Origin: Polymorphobacter fuscus
Lineage (GTDB): Bacteria; Pseudomonadota; Alphaproteobacteria; Sphingomonadales; Sphingomonadaceae
DNA: 64,000 nt
Assembly (NCBI RefSeq): GCF_011927825.1
Contig: NZ_JAATJI010000001.1
Span: 2,586,001 to 2,650,000 of the forward strand
Direction: 5' to 3'
The position numbers and the translations under genes are program-made. The notes under the pieces were generated by a model that saw only the letters and a program-made list of their open reading frames with translations, was not told the DNA's origin and did not search any database. This document shows, piece by piece, positions 1-13,796 of this stretch (the stretch's first letter is position 1; each line of letters starts with the position of its first letter).

Positions 1-4958
<4,958 letters not shown>

Positions 4959-4962
<4 letters not shown>

Positions 4963-6377
4963 GCCGCACGACGGGCCTGGTAAAGAAGATCGGCACGCGT
5001 TTCCTGCCGTTCGCCGACGCCGCGACCAAGGAACTGCCGCTGTCGCAGCTGCTGCGCCTGTCGCTGTTCCAGGTGTCGGTCGGACTCGCCATGGTCCTGC
5101 TCAACGCGACGCTCAACCGGGTGATGATCGTCGAGTTGAAGATTTCGGCGACACTGGTGTCGGTGCTGGTGGCGCTGCCGTTGCTGTTCGCGCCGATGCG
5201 CGCGCTGATCGGGCACAAGTCCGACACGCACCGTTCGATCCTCGGCTGGAAGCGCGTGCCCTATATCTGGGCCGGCACGATGATGCAGTTCGCCGGGCTG
5301 GCGATCATGCCGTTCGCGCTGCTGGTGATGACCGGCGGCGGCCAGTCGGGCCCGCTGGCCGGCGAGATCTTCGGCGCGCTTGCGTTTCTGATGGTCGGTG
5401 CCGGCGTCGCCGTGACGCAGACTGCCGGCCTGGCGCTGGCAAATGACTTGGCGCCGGCGGATGCGCGGCCGCGCGTCGTATCCTTGCTCTACACGATGTT
5501 GCTGGTCGGCATGTTGATCTCGTCGGTCGTGCTCGGCCGGATCCTGACCGACTTTACCGAGACGCAGCTGGTCGGCGTGATCCAGGGCACGGCGGTCGTC
5601 ACGCTGGTCCTCAACGTCATCGCCCTTTGGAAGCAGGAAGTCCGCCAGGTCGGCGGAACGACGACGACGGCCGAAGAGGACAAGGCCTTTGCCGTGCGCT
5701 GGAGCGACTTCACCGCCGCACCGCGCACCCGCCGTCTGTTGACCGCCGTCGCGCTCGGCGCAGCGGGATTCGGCATGCAGGACATTCTGCTTGAACCCTA
5801 TGGTGGACAGGTGCTGGGACTTTCGGTGGGACGCACCACCGGGCTGACGGCGCTATCGTCGATGGGAACGCTGATCGGGCTGTCGATGGCAGCGCAGGCG
5901 CTGGCACAGGGCCGTGACGCGGCGCGGCTGGCGGCGTGCGGGGCGCTTGTCGGCATCGTCGCCTTTGCGCTGGTGGTGTTTTCGGCGCCGACGCATTCGG
6001 TGGCGCTGTTGTCGCTGGGCACAACGGGAATCGGTCTTGGCAATGGCTTGTTTGCGGTGTGCACGCTGACGGCCGCGATGGCATTGGGCGAGGAAGGCGG
6101 CTCGGGCCTGGCGCTCGGCGTCTGGGGCGCGGTGCAGGCTTCGGCGGCCGGCCTCGGCATCCTGTTGTCGGGTATCATCCGGGACGGCGTCGGCGCGATG
6201 GCAATGGCCGGCAAACTCGGGCCTGGCCTCGTCGACCCGGCAACCGGCTATTCGATTGTCTGGCATATCGAAATTTTCCTGCTTTTCGGCAGTCTTATCG
6301 CCCTAGGCCCGCTGGCGCGGCGAGCTGTGGACGCACAATCCCGCGCCCGTTTCGGCCTGACCGAATTCCCAACCTGA
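4959..6377 (+). CDS. lhaA: LhaA, light-harvesting 1 assembly protein (PucC/BCH transporter family)
   Basis: Polytopic inner-membrane protein of the major-facilitator fold needed for LH1 assembly, probably by delivering bacteriochlorophyll to antenna polypeptides. The 472-residue protein has about twelve hydrophobic segments and the family motif GHKSDTHRSILGWKRVPYIW after the second one. The ATG at 4959 overlaps the bchM stop (ATGA). Its position between bchM and puhA is the standard place for lhaA. PucC, a paralogue serving LH2, is the alternative name, but no pucBA genes are nearby. Confidence 0.95.
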
Positions 6378-6390
6378 AGGGGAGACTCAA

Positions 6391-7155
6391 ATGTCCAGTG
6401 TCATTCTTGTCGGAGGTCTCGACGTTGCCGAGCTCGCCTTCTACCTGTTCTTCCTCTTCTTCATCGGGTTGGTCTGGTATCTGAACCGGGAAAGCCGCCG
6501 CGAAGGTTATCCGCTCGAACATGATATCTCGGGCGTGGTCGGCAACGATGTCGCCCGGCTCGACTTCAGCGACCGCAAGACCTTTCAGCTGCCGCACGGA
6601 CTCGGCACCTACACGCCTGAGGCCGTTCCGCGCGACGCGTTGCCGACCAACGTGTTGCCGCGCGTCTATCCCGGCACGCCGCTCGATGTGATCGGGGAAC
6701 CGCTCGGGTCGGGGGTCGGGCCCGGTGGCTATGCCCTGCGCGCCGACCGTCCGGACATCGACATGTTCGGCCGGCCGCGCATCGTGCCGATGGCGATTGC
6801 CGAACATGTCAGCGTCGCGACCAAGGACGTCGATCCGCGCGGCCTGCCGGTCTCCGGGCTCGATGGCCTGGTAGCCGGGACGGTGCGCGACATCTGGGTG
6901 GACCGGGCGGAACATGTGATCCGCTACATCGACGTGGCGCTGACCGATGGCGGCACCGCGACCCTGCCGATGGCGATGGCGCGCATTTCCCGCCGCGGCG
7001 TCGTGTCGGACGCGATCAAGGCGTCGCAGTTCGCAGGTTGCCCGCAGTTGAAATCCCCTACGCAGATTACCTTGCTTGAGGAGGAAAAGGTTTCGGCCTA
7101 CTTCGGAGCAGGCTATCTGTGGGCAACGCCCGAGCGTTCGGAGCCGCTGTTGTGA
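6391..7155 (+). CDS. puhA: Photosynthetic reaction centre H subunit
   Basis: H subunit of the type II reaction centre. It caps the cytoplasmic side of PufL/PufM and shapes the proton path to QB. The 254-residue protein has one N-terminal membrane helix (about residues 12-31, AFYLFFLFFIGLVWYL), followed by the conserved NRESRREGYPLE stretch and a cytoplasmic PRC-barrel domain (GLPVSGLDG to the C terminus). It starts 13 bases after lhaA with an AGGGGAGA ribosome binding site. Its last codons overlap the GTG start of puhB. Length and motifs are typical. Confidence 0.98.
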   Translation: MSSVILVGGLDVAELAFYLFFLFFIGLVWYLNRESRREGYPLEHDISGVVGNDVARLDFSDRKTFQLPHGLGTYTPEAVPRDALPTNVLPRVYPGTPLDVIGEPLGSGVGPGGYALRADRPDIDMFGRPRIVPMAIAEHVSVATKDVDPRGLPVSGLDGLVAGTVRDIWVDRAEHVIRYIDVALTDGGTATLPMAMARISRRGVVSDAIKASQFAGCPQLKSPTQITLLEEEKVSAYFGAGYLWATPERSEPLL

Positions 7156-7793
7156 CCATCGAGTACGAGATCGAACCCATCCCCGGACTGCCCGGCAACC
7201 TGCCGGCCGGGGAAACCATTGTCTGGCAGGGGTCGCCTGATTGGCAGACTCTTGCGCGTGCCGTGTTCCACACCCGGCTCGTGGCCGTGTGGTTCGTCTT
7301 TGTCGCGTCGCTGGCGTTTGTGGCCGGCGGCACCGGCCTCAAGGGCGCGTTGGTGACGCTTCTGGCGGCAGGTCTCGGGCTCGGTGTCCTGTATTTCCTC
7401 GCGCGGGCCTCATCGCGTTCCACTATCTACACGTTGACCAGCCGCCGTGTCGTCATGCGCTTCGGCGTGGCGTTGCCGAAATGCATCAACCTGCCATTGA
7501 AGGCGATTGGCGCAGCCGACGTGCGCAACCTTGGCAATGGCCGCGTCGACATCGTCCTGCGTCCGACCGATCGTTTCCCGCTCGGCTGGCTGCAGATGTG
7601 GCCGCATGTCCAGCCCTGGAAGGTGGCCAGTCCACAGCCGATGCTGCGCGCCGTCCCGGAAAGTTTCGTGCCGATCCTCGCCGAGGCTCTCAGGGGTGCG
7701 GATCCGGTCCAGACCAGCACGGTTGAATTGGCACCCCAGGCGGCGGGATCGCATGTCGAGTTGTCGTCGCCCGCGATCGGCGTCGCCGCATGA
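7152..7793 (+). CDS. puhB: PuhB, reaction-centre/LH1 assembly protein
   Basis: Membrane protein that helps assemble the reaction centre and LH1 core complex. The 213-residue product begins EYEIEPIPGLPGNLPAGE, the usual PuhB N terminus, followed by WQGSPDW and two strongly hydrophobic stretches (about residues 35-80) before a PH-like domain with the YTLTSRRVVMR motif. A GTG start at 7152 overlaps the puhA stop as GTGA. A longer frame opens upstream, but the added residues lie inside puhA and do not look like the family. Confidence 0.95.
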   Translation: MTIEYEIEPIPGLPGNLPAGETIVWQGSPDWQTLARAVFHTRLVAVWFVFVASLAFVAGGTGLKGALVTLLAAGLGLGVLYFLARASSRSTIYTLTSRRVVMRFGVALPKCINLPLKAIGAADVRNLGNGRVDIVLRPTDRFPLGWLQMWPHVQPWKVASPQPMLRAVPESFVPILAEALRGADPVQTSTVELAPQAAGSHVELSSPAIGVAA

Positions 7794-8392
7794 GCGATTT
7801 TGCCCATGAGAAATTTCCGACCTGGGTGCTGGGTGTCGCCGGCGGGGTCGTCGGTATCACGATCCTCGTCGTGTTCAGCGTCCGGCTCGGGGTGCTTCCC
7901 GGCCGGCCGACGGCGCCGGAACAGCGGATCGAGAAGCATGTCGGCATTGTCGCCCAGCGCGATTTCGTCTTTGCGGACCGTGCCGATGGCGCGCTTATTG
8001 CCAACGATGCCAAGACCGGTCGTCCGGCGCTCATCCTCGAACCGGGATCGAACAGCGGCTTTATCCGCGGCGTTATGCGCGGCATGATGCGCGAACGCAT
8101 GTTGCACGATGTCTCGCGCTACGGCGCGGTGACGATCACGCAATGGGCCGATGGCGCGCTGACGCTGAAGGACCCTTCGACGGGGCGGATTCTCGAGCTT
8201 GGCAGCTTCGGACACACCAACCGCGCAGCCTTTGCGCAGTTGCTGGCGCCGGGGGTGCATGTGGTCGAAAGCATCCAGAAGATGCAGCCCAATGGCCCGC
8301 GCACGCCGGACGATAACAGCAGCGTCGGCAATACCTTGCCTGATGTACCGGTTGCGACCTCCGCACCGGTGTCCGCGGCCGACCCCGCGTGA
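7790..8392 (+). CDS. puhC: PuhC, photosynthetic complex assembly protein
   Basis: Assembly factor for the photosynthetic core, anchored by one N-terminal membrane helix (about residues 12-33) with the rest probably periplasmic. The 200-residue protein carries the conserved FADRADGAL, GAVTITQWADGALTLKDPSTGRIL and FGHTNRAAFAQLL segments. It overlaps puhB by ATGA and the following small gene in the same way. The last 30 residues are proline/alanine-rich and look unstructured. Confidence 0.93.
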   Translation: MSDFAHEKFPTWVLGVAGGVVGITILVVFSVRLGVLPGRPTAPEQRIEKHVGIVAQRDFVFADRADGALIANDAKTGRPALILEPGSNSGFIRGVMRGMMRERMLHDVSRYGAVTITQWADGALTLKDPSTGRILELGSFGHTNRAAFAQLLAPGVHVVESIQKMQPNGPRTPDDNSSVGNTLPDVPVATSAPVSAADPA

Positions 8393-8688
8393 CGCGGCTT
8401 TTTGCCCGGGAAAGCTGGGAGACCGGCTGCACCATCGCCGTCGAACATACGGCGGATGCGCTGCACGCGCATGTCGAGCTTGATGACAATGTCCTGCTCG
8501 GCCCGGGCGACCAGGTGCGCGTCCATGGTTCGCCGGTGCGCTTGCCGTTCGGCGAGGCGATCACGCTGCGGCGGCGGGCGACGGTGTCGCGCGCGGGACT
8601 GGTCATGCAGTGGTGGACGAAGCTGCGCGCCCAGTTCGACCTGACCGAATTGTACGAGATCACCTTCACGTCGGAAAAGCCGCGATGA
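8389..8688 (+). CDS. Conserved photosynthesis-cluster protein of unknown function between puhC and acsF
   Basis: A 99-residue soluble protein without signal peptide or membrane segment. It starts with an ATG overlapping the puhC stop (ATGA) and ends 22 bases before acsF. Related clusters are known to have an unnamed gene at this exact place (puhABC-hyp-acsF-puhE-hemA). The sequence is rich in short beta-strand-like stretches ([22 protein letters not shown]) and ends in a basic half ([18 protein letters not shown]). I recognise no catalytic motif. Its invariant place suggests a role in cyclase function or reaction-centre assembly, which is inference. Confidence 0.85.
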   Translation: MTRLFARESWETGCTIAVEHTADALHAHVELDDNVLLGPGDQVRVHGSPVRLPFGEAITLRRRATVSRAGLVMQWWTKLRAQFDLTELYEITFTSEKPR

Positions 8689-8710
8689 ACGCGGGTGGGG
8701 AGAAAGCGCA

Positions 8711-9817
8711 ATGAACGCGCATGTGCCGATCGCGATAGCCGATGCGGAGGGCGACGCCGACCGCGCCGTCGCGATCACCAAGGACGTGACCCAGGCCATG
8801 GCGAACGAGGACACGGTGTTGTCCCCGCGCTTCTACACCACCGATTTCGATGCGATGGACAAGATCGATGTCAGCGCCGTCCGCGGCGAATGGGATGCGC
8901 TGATCGCCGAAATGACCGCCGATCCGAACAAGCGCCACTTCAAGCGCACGGAAGAGTTCGACGGCGTCATCGAAAACCTGCCGCCGGCGTTGCGGATCGA
9001 GTTCACCGACTTTCTGGTGACGTCGATGACGTCGGAGTTTTCCGGCTGCATCCTTTACGCCGAAATCGCCAAGCGGGTGACCAACCCCGACGCCAAGGCT
9101 TTGTTCAAGCTGATGGCACGCGACGAATCGCGGCACGCGGGCTTCATCAACGACAGTCTGAAGGATGCCGGCATCGGCATCGACCTGGGCTTCCTGACCA
9201 AGACCAAGAAATATACCTATTTCCGCCCAAAGTTCATTTATTACGCGACATATTTGTCGGAAAAGATCGGCTACGCCCGGTACATCACGATCCATCGGCA
9301 CTTCGAGCAGCATCCCGAAATGCGCTTCCACCCGATCTTCAAATGGTTCGAGGCCTGGTGCAACGACGAGTTTCGCCATGGCGAAGCGTTCGCCCTGTTG
9401 ATGCGCGCCGACCCCAAGCTGATCCAGGGCTATAACAAATTGTGGATTCGGTTCTTCCTCGTCGCCGTCTATGCGACGATGTACGTGCGTGATCATAATC
9501 GGCCGGTCCTGTACAAAGCGTTCGGAATTGACCCGACCGAGTATGATTTCAAAGTGTTCGACATCACGACGATGATCACGCGGCAGGTGTTCCCGCTGGC
9601 GCTCGATACCGACGCTCCGCAGTTCCGGGCGCTTCTCGAAAAGATGCGCGGCATTTCGGCGGCGATCGATGCGACGCACAAGGAGGGCGGCGCGGTGGCG
9701 GCGGTCAAGCGCCTCGGGCTCAAGTTGTCGGCGGGCGTGACCTTTGCGCGCCTCTACCTGCAGCCGGTCCAGAAGACCGAACTGCCAGCCAGCATCCGGC
9801 TCCAGCCCGTCTGGTAA
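8711..9817 (+). CDS. acsF: Aerobic Mg-protoporphyrin IX monomethyl ester cyclase
   Basis: Di-iron oxygenase that builds the isocyclic ring E with O2, giving protochlorophyllide. The 368-residue protein has the paired iron ligand motifs DESRH (residues 138-142) and DEFRH (219-223), with further carboxylate candidates in [14 protein letters not shown]. The start at 8711 follows GGGGAGAAAGCGC. Because the reaction uses oxygen, the gene points to aerobic phototrophy. No oxygen-independent bchE is seen here, although it could lie elsewhere. puhE follows after one base. Confidence 0.98.
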   Translation: MNAHVPIAIADAEGDADRAVAITKDVTQAMANEDTVLSPRFYTTDFDAMDKIDVSAVRGEWDALIAEMTADPNKRHFKRTEEFDGVIENLPPALRIEFTDFLVTSMTSEFSGCILYAEIAKRVTNPDAKALFKLMARDESRHAGFINDSLKDAGIGIDLGFLTKTKKYTYFRPKFIYYATYLSEKIGYARYITIHRHFEQHPEMRFHPIFKWFEAWCNDEFRHGEAFALLMRADPKLIQGYNKLWIRFFLVAVYATMYVRDHNRPVLYKAFGIDPTEYDFKVFDITTMITRQVFPLALDTDAPQFRALLEKMRGISAAIDATHKEGGAVAAVKRLGLKLSAGVTFARLYLQPVQKTELPASIRLQPVW

Positions 9818-9818
9818 G

Positions 9819-10679
9819 ATGCTGGCCCAACCGTTCCTGTTCCCCTTGCTGTTTGCAACGGTGCTTTGGTTCGTCGCCACAGGCTTTGTGCTGTGGCTCG
9901 ACCGGCTGCCGAGCCGCACCTGGCCGGCGAGCCTGGTCGGTGCGACAATCGCCAGCGGTTTCGCCATGGCGGGGGTCATCGCGACGGCGCCCGAAACCAG
10001 CCCCGCCGCCGCCTATGCAGCATTTGCCTGCGCGCTGGTGCTTTGGGGCTGGCACGAGCTGAGCTTCCTGATGGGCTTTGTCACCGGGCCGAACCGCGAA
10101 CCTTGCCCGCCCGAAGCACGCGGCTGGCGTCGGTTTCGCCTCGCTGCTGCCACACTCATCCATCATGAAGTCGCGATGTTCGCGACCGTCGTCGTCATGG
10201 CGGCTGCGACCTGGGGTCAGCCCAACCAGACGGCGACGCTGACCTTCCTGCTGCTGTTCGTCATGCGCCTGTCGGCCAAGTTCAACATCTTTGCCGGCGT
10301 GCCGCACCTTTCGACCGAAATGATGCCCGATCACATGCGCTATCTCGCCAGCTACTTCCGCATCCGTCCCGCCAGCGGCTTTTTCATCGCCAGCCTGTCG
10401 GGGATCGCGGCGCTTGCGGCGTGGCTGGGCAACGCCGCCATGCAGGCGGAAGGCGGGGTCGCCACCGGCTATGCGCTCGCGTTCGCGCTTGTCGTGCTGG
10501 CGTTCATCGAACACGGTTTTCTGGTCGTGCCATGGCAGGACACACGGCTTTTTCGCTGGGCAATGCGCGACCGTGTCGCAATAGCCCATTCCACCCACCG
10601 CGACGGCACAAGAACGGCCGAAACCGTGGCACTTCGCACGCCGAATCCGCTTGCGAGCCTTGAAAGTGCACGGCATTGA
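9819..10679 (+). CDS. puhE: PuhE, putative photosynthetic complex assembly protein 2
   Basis: A 286-residue integral membrane protein of the PuhE (DUF3623) family with about seven hydrophobic segments, thought to tune bacteriochlorophyll production or core complex assembly. Conserved features are WGWHELSFLMGFVTGP and the central MRLSAKFNIFAGVPHLSTEMMPDHMRYLASYF block, rich in His and Met. The ATG at 9819 lies one base after the acsF stop; a longer open frame upstream is inside acsF. hemA follows after 18 bases. Confidence 0.94.
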   Translation: MLAQPFLFPLLFATVLWFVATGFVLWLDRLPSRTWPASLVGATIASGFAMAGVIATAPETSPAAAYAAFACALVLWGWHELSFLMGFVTGPNREPCPPEARGWRRFRLAAATLIHHEVAMFATVVVMAAATWGQPNQTATLTFLLLFVMRLSAKFNIFAGVPHLSTEMMPDHMRYLASYFRIRPASGFFIASLSGIAALAAWLGNAAMQAEGGVATGYALAFALVVLAFIEHGFLVVPWQDTRLFRWAMRDRVAIAHSTHRDGTRTAETVALRTPNPLASLESARH

Positions 10680-10697
10680 GTACCGGGGAGATAGTAC

Positions 10698-11921
10698 ATG
10701 GATTATGAAGCCCATTTCCAGGCGGCGCTCGACGGCCTGAAAGAACGCGGAAACTACCGCGTGTTTGCCGAACTGCAGCGCCGCAAGGGCGAATATCCGC
10801 GTGCGACTCGTCACCTGGAAAATGGCGAGACCCAGGACGTCACCGTCTGGTGCTCGAACGATTATCTCGGCATGGGCCAGCATCCGTCGGTCATCGAGGC
10901 GATGCACGACGAGCTCGACCGGTCGGGGGCCGGTGCCGGTGGCACGCGCAATATTTCGGGCACCATGCACGCCCATCGCCAGCTCGAACTCGAACTGGCC
11001 GATCTGCACGACAAGGAAGACGCGCTTCTGTTCACCTCGGGCTATGTCTCGAACTGGGCGGCGCTCGGCACGCTTGCCAACAAGCTGCCCAACTGCGTCG
11101 TGCTGTCGGACGCGCTCAACCATGCCTCGATGATCGAAGGCATCCGCCACAGCCGCGCCGAATGCCTGAAATTCCGCCACAATGACGTTGCCGACCTCGA
11201 CCGGCTGCTGGCGTCGATCGAGCCCGGTCGGCCCAAGCTGGTCGCGTTCGAAAGCGTCTATTCGATGGATGGCGATATCGCGCCCATCAAGGAAATCCTC
11301 GACGTCTGCGAAAAGCATGGCGCCATGTCGTACATCGACGAAGTCCATGCTGTCGGCATGTACGGCCCGCGTGGCGGCGGCGTTGCCGAACGCGAAGGAT
11401 TGATGGACCGGCTGACGGTGATCGAAGGCACGCTCGGCAAGGCCTTCGGCGTCGTCGGCGGCTATATCGCCGGGTCGAAGGCCATGTGCGACTTCGTCCG
11501 CAGCTTCGCCTCGGGCTTCATCTTCACCACAGCGCTGCCGCCGGCAATCGCCGCCGGGGCGCTCGCCAGCGTTCGGCATCTGAAGGCCAGCCCGTTCGAG
11601 CGCAAGCGCCAGCAGGAGCGCGTTGCCAAGGTGCGCGCTGCGCTGCGCGCCATGGGCATTCCGCAGCTGGAAAACCCCAGCCACATCATTCCCGTCATGG
11701 TCGGCGACGCCAAAAAGGCCAAGATGATCAGCGACTGGCTGATGGAAAACCACGGCATCTATGTCCAGCCGATCAATTACCCGACGGTTCCGGTGGGGAC
11801 GGAGCGGCTGCGCATCACGCCAGGTCCGGTGCACAGCGATGACGATATCGACCGGCTGGTCCGGGCGCTGAGCGATATCTGGGGCCAGTGCGCGCTGCAC
11901 CGGGTTGAAGCAGCGGCTTAG
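10698..11921 (+). CDS. hemA: 5-aminolevulinate synthase
   Basis: PLP enzyme that condenses glycine with succinyl-CoA to 5-aminolevulinate, the first precursor of haem and bacteriochlorophyll in alphaproteobacteria. The 407-residue protein has the active-site lysine K248 in [14 protein letters not shown], the same number as in Rhodobacter ALAS. It also has the cofactor Asp/His of [13 protein letters not shown] and the [14 protein letters not shown] substrate loop. GGGGAGAT precedes the ATG. It is the last gene of this block and is followed by a terminator hairpin. A cycA gene often follows hemA in related clusters but is missing here. Confidence 0.98.
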   Translation: MDYEAHFQAALDGLKERGNYRVFAELQRRKGEYPRATRHLENGETQDVTVWCSNDYLGMGQHPSVIEAMHDELDRSGAGAGGTRNISGTMHAHRQLELELADLHDKEDALLFTSGYVSNWAALGTLANKLPNCVVLSDALNHASMIEGIRHSRAECLKFRHNDVADLDRLLASIEPGRPKLVAFESVYSMDGDIAPIKEILDVCEKHGAMSYIDEVHAVGMYGPRGGGVAEREGLMDRLTVIEGTLGKAFGVVGGYIAGSKAMCDFVRSFASGFIFTTALPPAIAAGALASVRHLKASPFERKRQQERVAKVRAALRAMGIPQLENPSHIIPVMVGDAKKAKMISDWLMENHGIYVQPINYPTVPVGTERLRITPGPVHSDDDIDRLVRALSDIWGQCALHRVEAAA

Positions 11922-11959
11922 ACGCCGACCGCAGGCGCGCGTGTCGCGCGCACAGGCTC

Positions 11960-12000
11960 AAAGCCGGCCAGCGAAGCACAATGCTTTGCTGGCCGGCTTT
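11960..12000 (+). terminator. Hairpin terminator after hemA
   Basis: An inverted repeat with 18-base arms (AAAGCCGGCCAGCGAAGC at 11960-11977 and its complement at 11983-12000, one mismatch) and a 5-base loop. It lies 38 bases after the hemA stop. The 5' arm begins and the 3' arm ends with an A3/T3 run rather than a long T tract, so it may act in both directions. It marks the end of the bchH-hemA transcription unit. Confidence 0.75.
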
Positions 12001-12027
12001 GCCTGTTGCTCGGCATAGCCCGTCGCC

Positions 12028-13677
12028 ATGACACTTCTCGGCAATATTCTGGGGTGGATCGCGCGCCATGCGCTGGTGTTCGTCCTGCTCATCGCCGCCA
12101 TGGCGATTTATGGCCAGTATCGGCAGTCCGCCGCGTCATCGAACGGCGTGTCGACGTCGATTGCCCGGATCGAGAGCGCCCGGACCGAACTCGCCAACGA
12201 CATCGAGCAGATGCGTGGAAAGGCGGTCACCGGGCTCGATGACGCGCAGCGCAGCTCGCAGACGGCCATCGCCGCACGCATCCGGGTCGCGACCAGCGAG
12301 CGCGACGCACTGCTGCGCCGCCAGCCGGGCAGCGCCGATGTTTTGCGGGCACCACGTGATGCGATCGTCGCCGGGGTGCGACGCGATCTTGCCATCGAAC
12401 GGCTCGACCAGGAAATCGCGTTTCTGCAACGGCTGCGCGACAATGTCGAAACGCGCGGCCGGGCGCTTTCGCTCGACAACCAGATTGCCGATCTCGACCG
12501 GCGCATTGCGGCCGACGCCGCCAATATCGCCGCGCTGCCGCCGGCAATGTCACCGCAGCGCTACGTTCGGGAAGGGCTTGCGGTGCGGGATCTCGGCGAC
12601 GTGTACGCGGAGCGAAGGGCCGCGAACGCGGCGCGGCGGACGGCACTGATCGCGGCGCGGCGGCAATTGGGCGACATAACTGCGCTGGCGACGCCCGAGC
12701 TTGCCCTCGCCGCGTTGCAGGCGCGCCTGCAACCGCTCGAAACCGCTGCCGCCGCCCAGAGGCAGGTGCTGGAGGCAAGCGCCGAACGCGAAGCGCGGCG
12801 CTGGTACGCAAAGCTGGGCATCGGCGACCTGTTGTGGCCGGCCTTCTGGGCCTTGCTTGCCATCATCGTGACGCCGTTTGCCATCCGCACGCTGTTCTAC
12901 TGGGTGCTGGCGCCGCTGGCATCGCTGCAGCGGCCGATCAAGCTGCTCGACACCACAGTGCCGATCCCGCTGCCCGCCGAGCGGTCCTCCGTGTCGAAGA
13001 CAATCCTGCTGGCGCCGGGGCAGGAATTGCTGGTGCGGCAGGGGTTCGAACAGACCGTGTCGCTGGGCGGTGCCAAGGCGACCCAGTGGCTGCTCGATGC
13101 CCGCCACCCGATCAGCAGCCTGGTGTCGGGCCTGTATTTCCTGACCCGCATTCGCGGCGGGCCGGGCGACACGGTGACGGTATCGGCGACGCACGATGCC
13201 TTTGCCGAAGTGGCGGTGCTCGGCTTGCCGGCGGGGGCGGCCGCCGTGCTGCAACCGCGCGCCATTGCCGGGGTGGTGCAGCCGATCGGCACGCCACTGC
13301 GCGTGACGGCCCATTGGCGGCTGGGCACGCTCAACGCCTGGCTGACCTGGCAGCTGCGCTTCCTGGTCTTCCACGGTCCTGCCGAGATCATCCTGACCGG
13401 CGGCCGCGGCGTGCGGGTCGAACCGGCGCTGGCGGGGCGGAGCATCGGGCAGGACCAGCTGATCGGCTTTTCGGCCGGCATTGCCTATTCGACCGGGCGG
13501 ACAGAGACCTTCATTCCCTATCTGTTCGGCAGGGAGCCGCTGTTGAAAGACAGGGTCGCTGCCGGATCGGGGCTGTTGATCGCTGAGGAGGCGCCGATGG
13601 CCGGGCGAGCGAAGCGCGGTATCCGCCACGGGCTGGAAGGCGCCATCGATGCCGTGCTGAAGGTTTTCGGGATCTGA
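12028..13677 (+). CDS. Membrane-anchored coiled-coil protein of unknown function
   Basis: I do not recognise this 549-residue protein with certainty. It has an N-terminal membrane helix (about residues 11-28), then about 230 residues rich in Arg, Ala, Glu and Gln with coiled-coil character. A second hydrophobic region (about 267-300) follows, then a beta-rich C-terminal half starting near KTILLAPGQELLVRQGFEQTV. That half faintly recalls the AIM24/TIGR00266 beta domain, which is a weak resemblance. It begins 106 bases after hemA, behind the terminator, so it is probably transcribed separately. No strong ribosome binding site precedes the ATG. A role in envelope or intracytoplasmic membrane organisation is only a guess from the architecture. 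Confidence 0.8.
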   Translation: MTLLGNILGWIARHALVFVLLIAAMAIYGQYRQSAASSNGVSTSIARIESARTELANDIEQMRGKAVTGLDDAQRSSQTAIAARIRVATSERDALLRRQPGSADVLRAPRDAIVAGVRRDLAIERLDQEIAFLQRLRDNVETRGRALSLDNQIADLDRRIAADAANIAALPPAMSPQRYVREGLAVRDLGDVYAERRAANAARRTALIAARRQLGDITALATPELALAALQARLQPLETAAAAQRQVLEASAEREARRWYAKLGIGDLLWPAFWALLAIIVTPFAIRTLFYWVLAPLASLQRPIKLLDTTVPIPLPAERSSVSKTILLAPGQELLVRQGFEQTVSLGGAKATQWLLDARHPISSLVSGLYFLTRIRGGPGDTVTVSATHDAFAEVAVLGLPAGAAAVLQPRAIAGVVQPIGTPLRVTAHWRLGTLNAWLTWQLRFLVFHGPAEIILTGGRGVRVEPALAGRSIGQDQLIGFSAGIAYSTGRTETFIPYLFGREPLLKDRVAAGSGLLIAEEAPMAGRAKRGIRHGLEGAIDAVLKVFGI

Positions 13678-13796
13678 CCGAATGTTGCGGTAGGGCAACA
13701 GCGGTGCGGCGAAGCCAATCTGCAACGAAGCTTGAATAACAACGTCACAATCTTTCGCCAGACGCCGGCTGTCCTTCTTGCCAAGCGGTGAAACCC

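Noticed and set aside
9720-11900. 726-codon minus-strand open frame opposite puhE and hemA
   Set aside because: It lies antisense to two clear genes, has no family features, and long antisense frames are expected in GC-rich DNA with this codon bias.
13683-13700. TGTTGC-GGTAGG-GCAACA hairpin after the coiled-coil gene
   Set aside because: A 6-base stem without a T tract is too weak to call a terminator.
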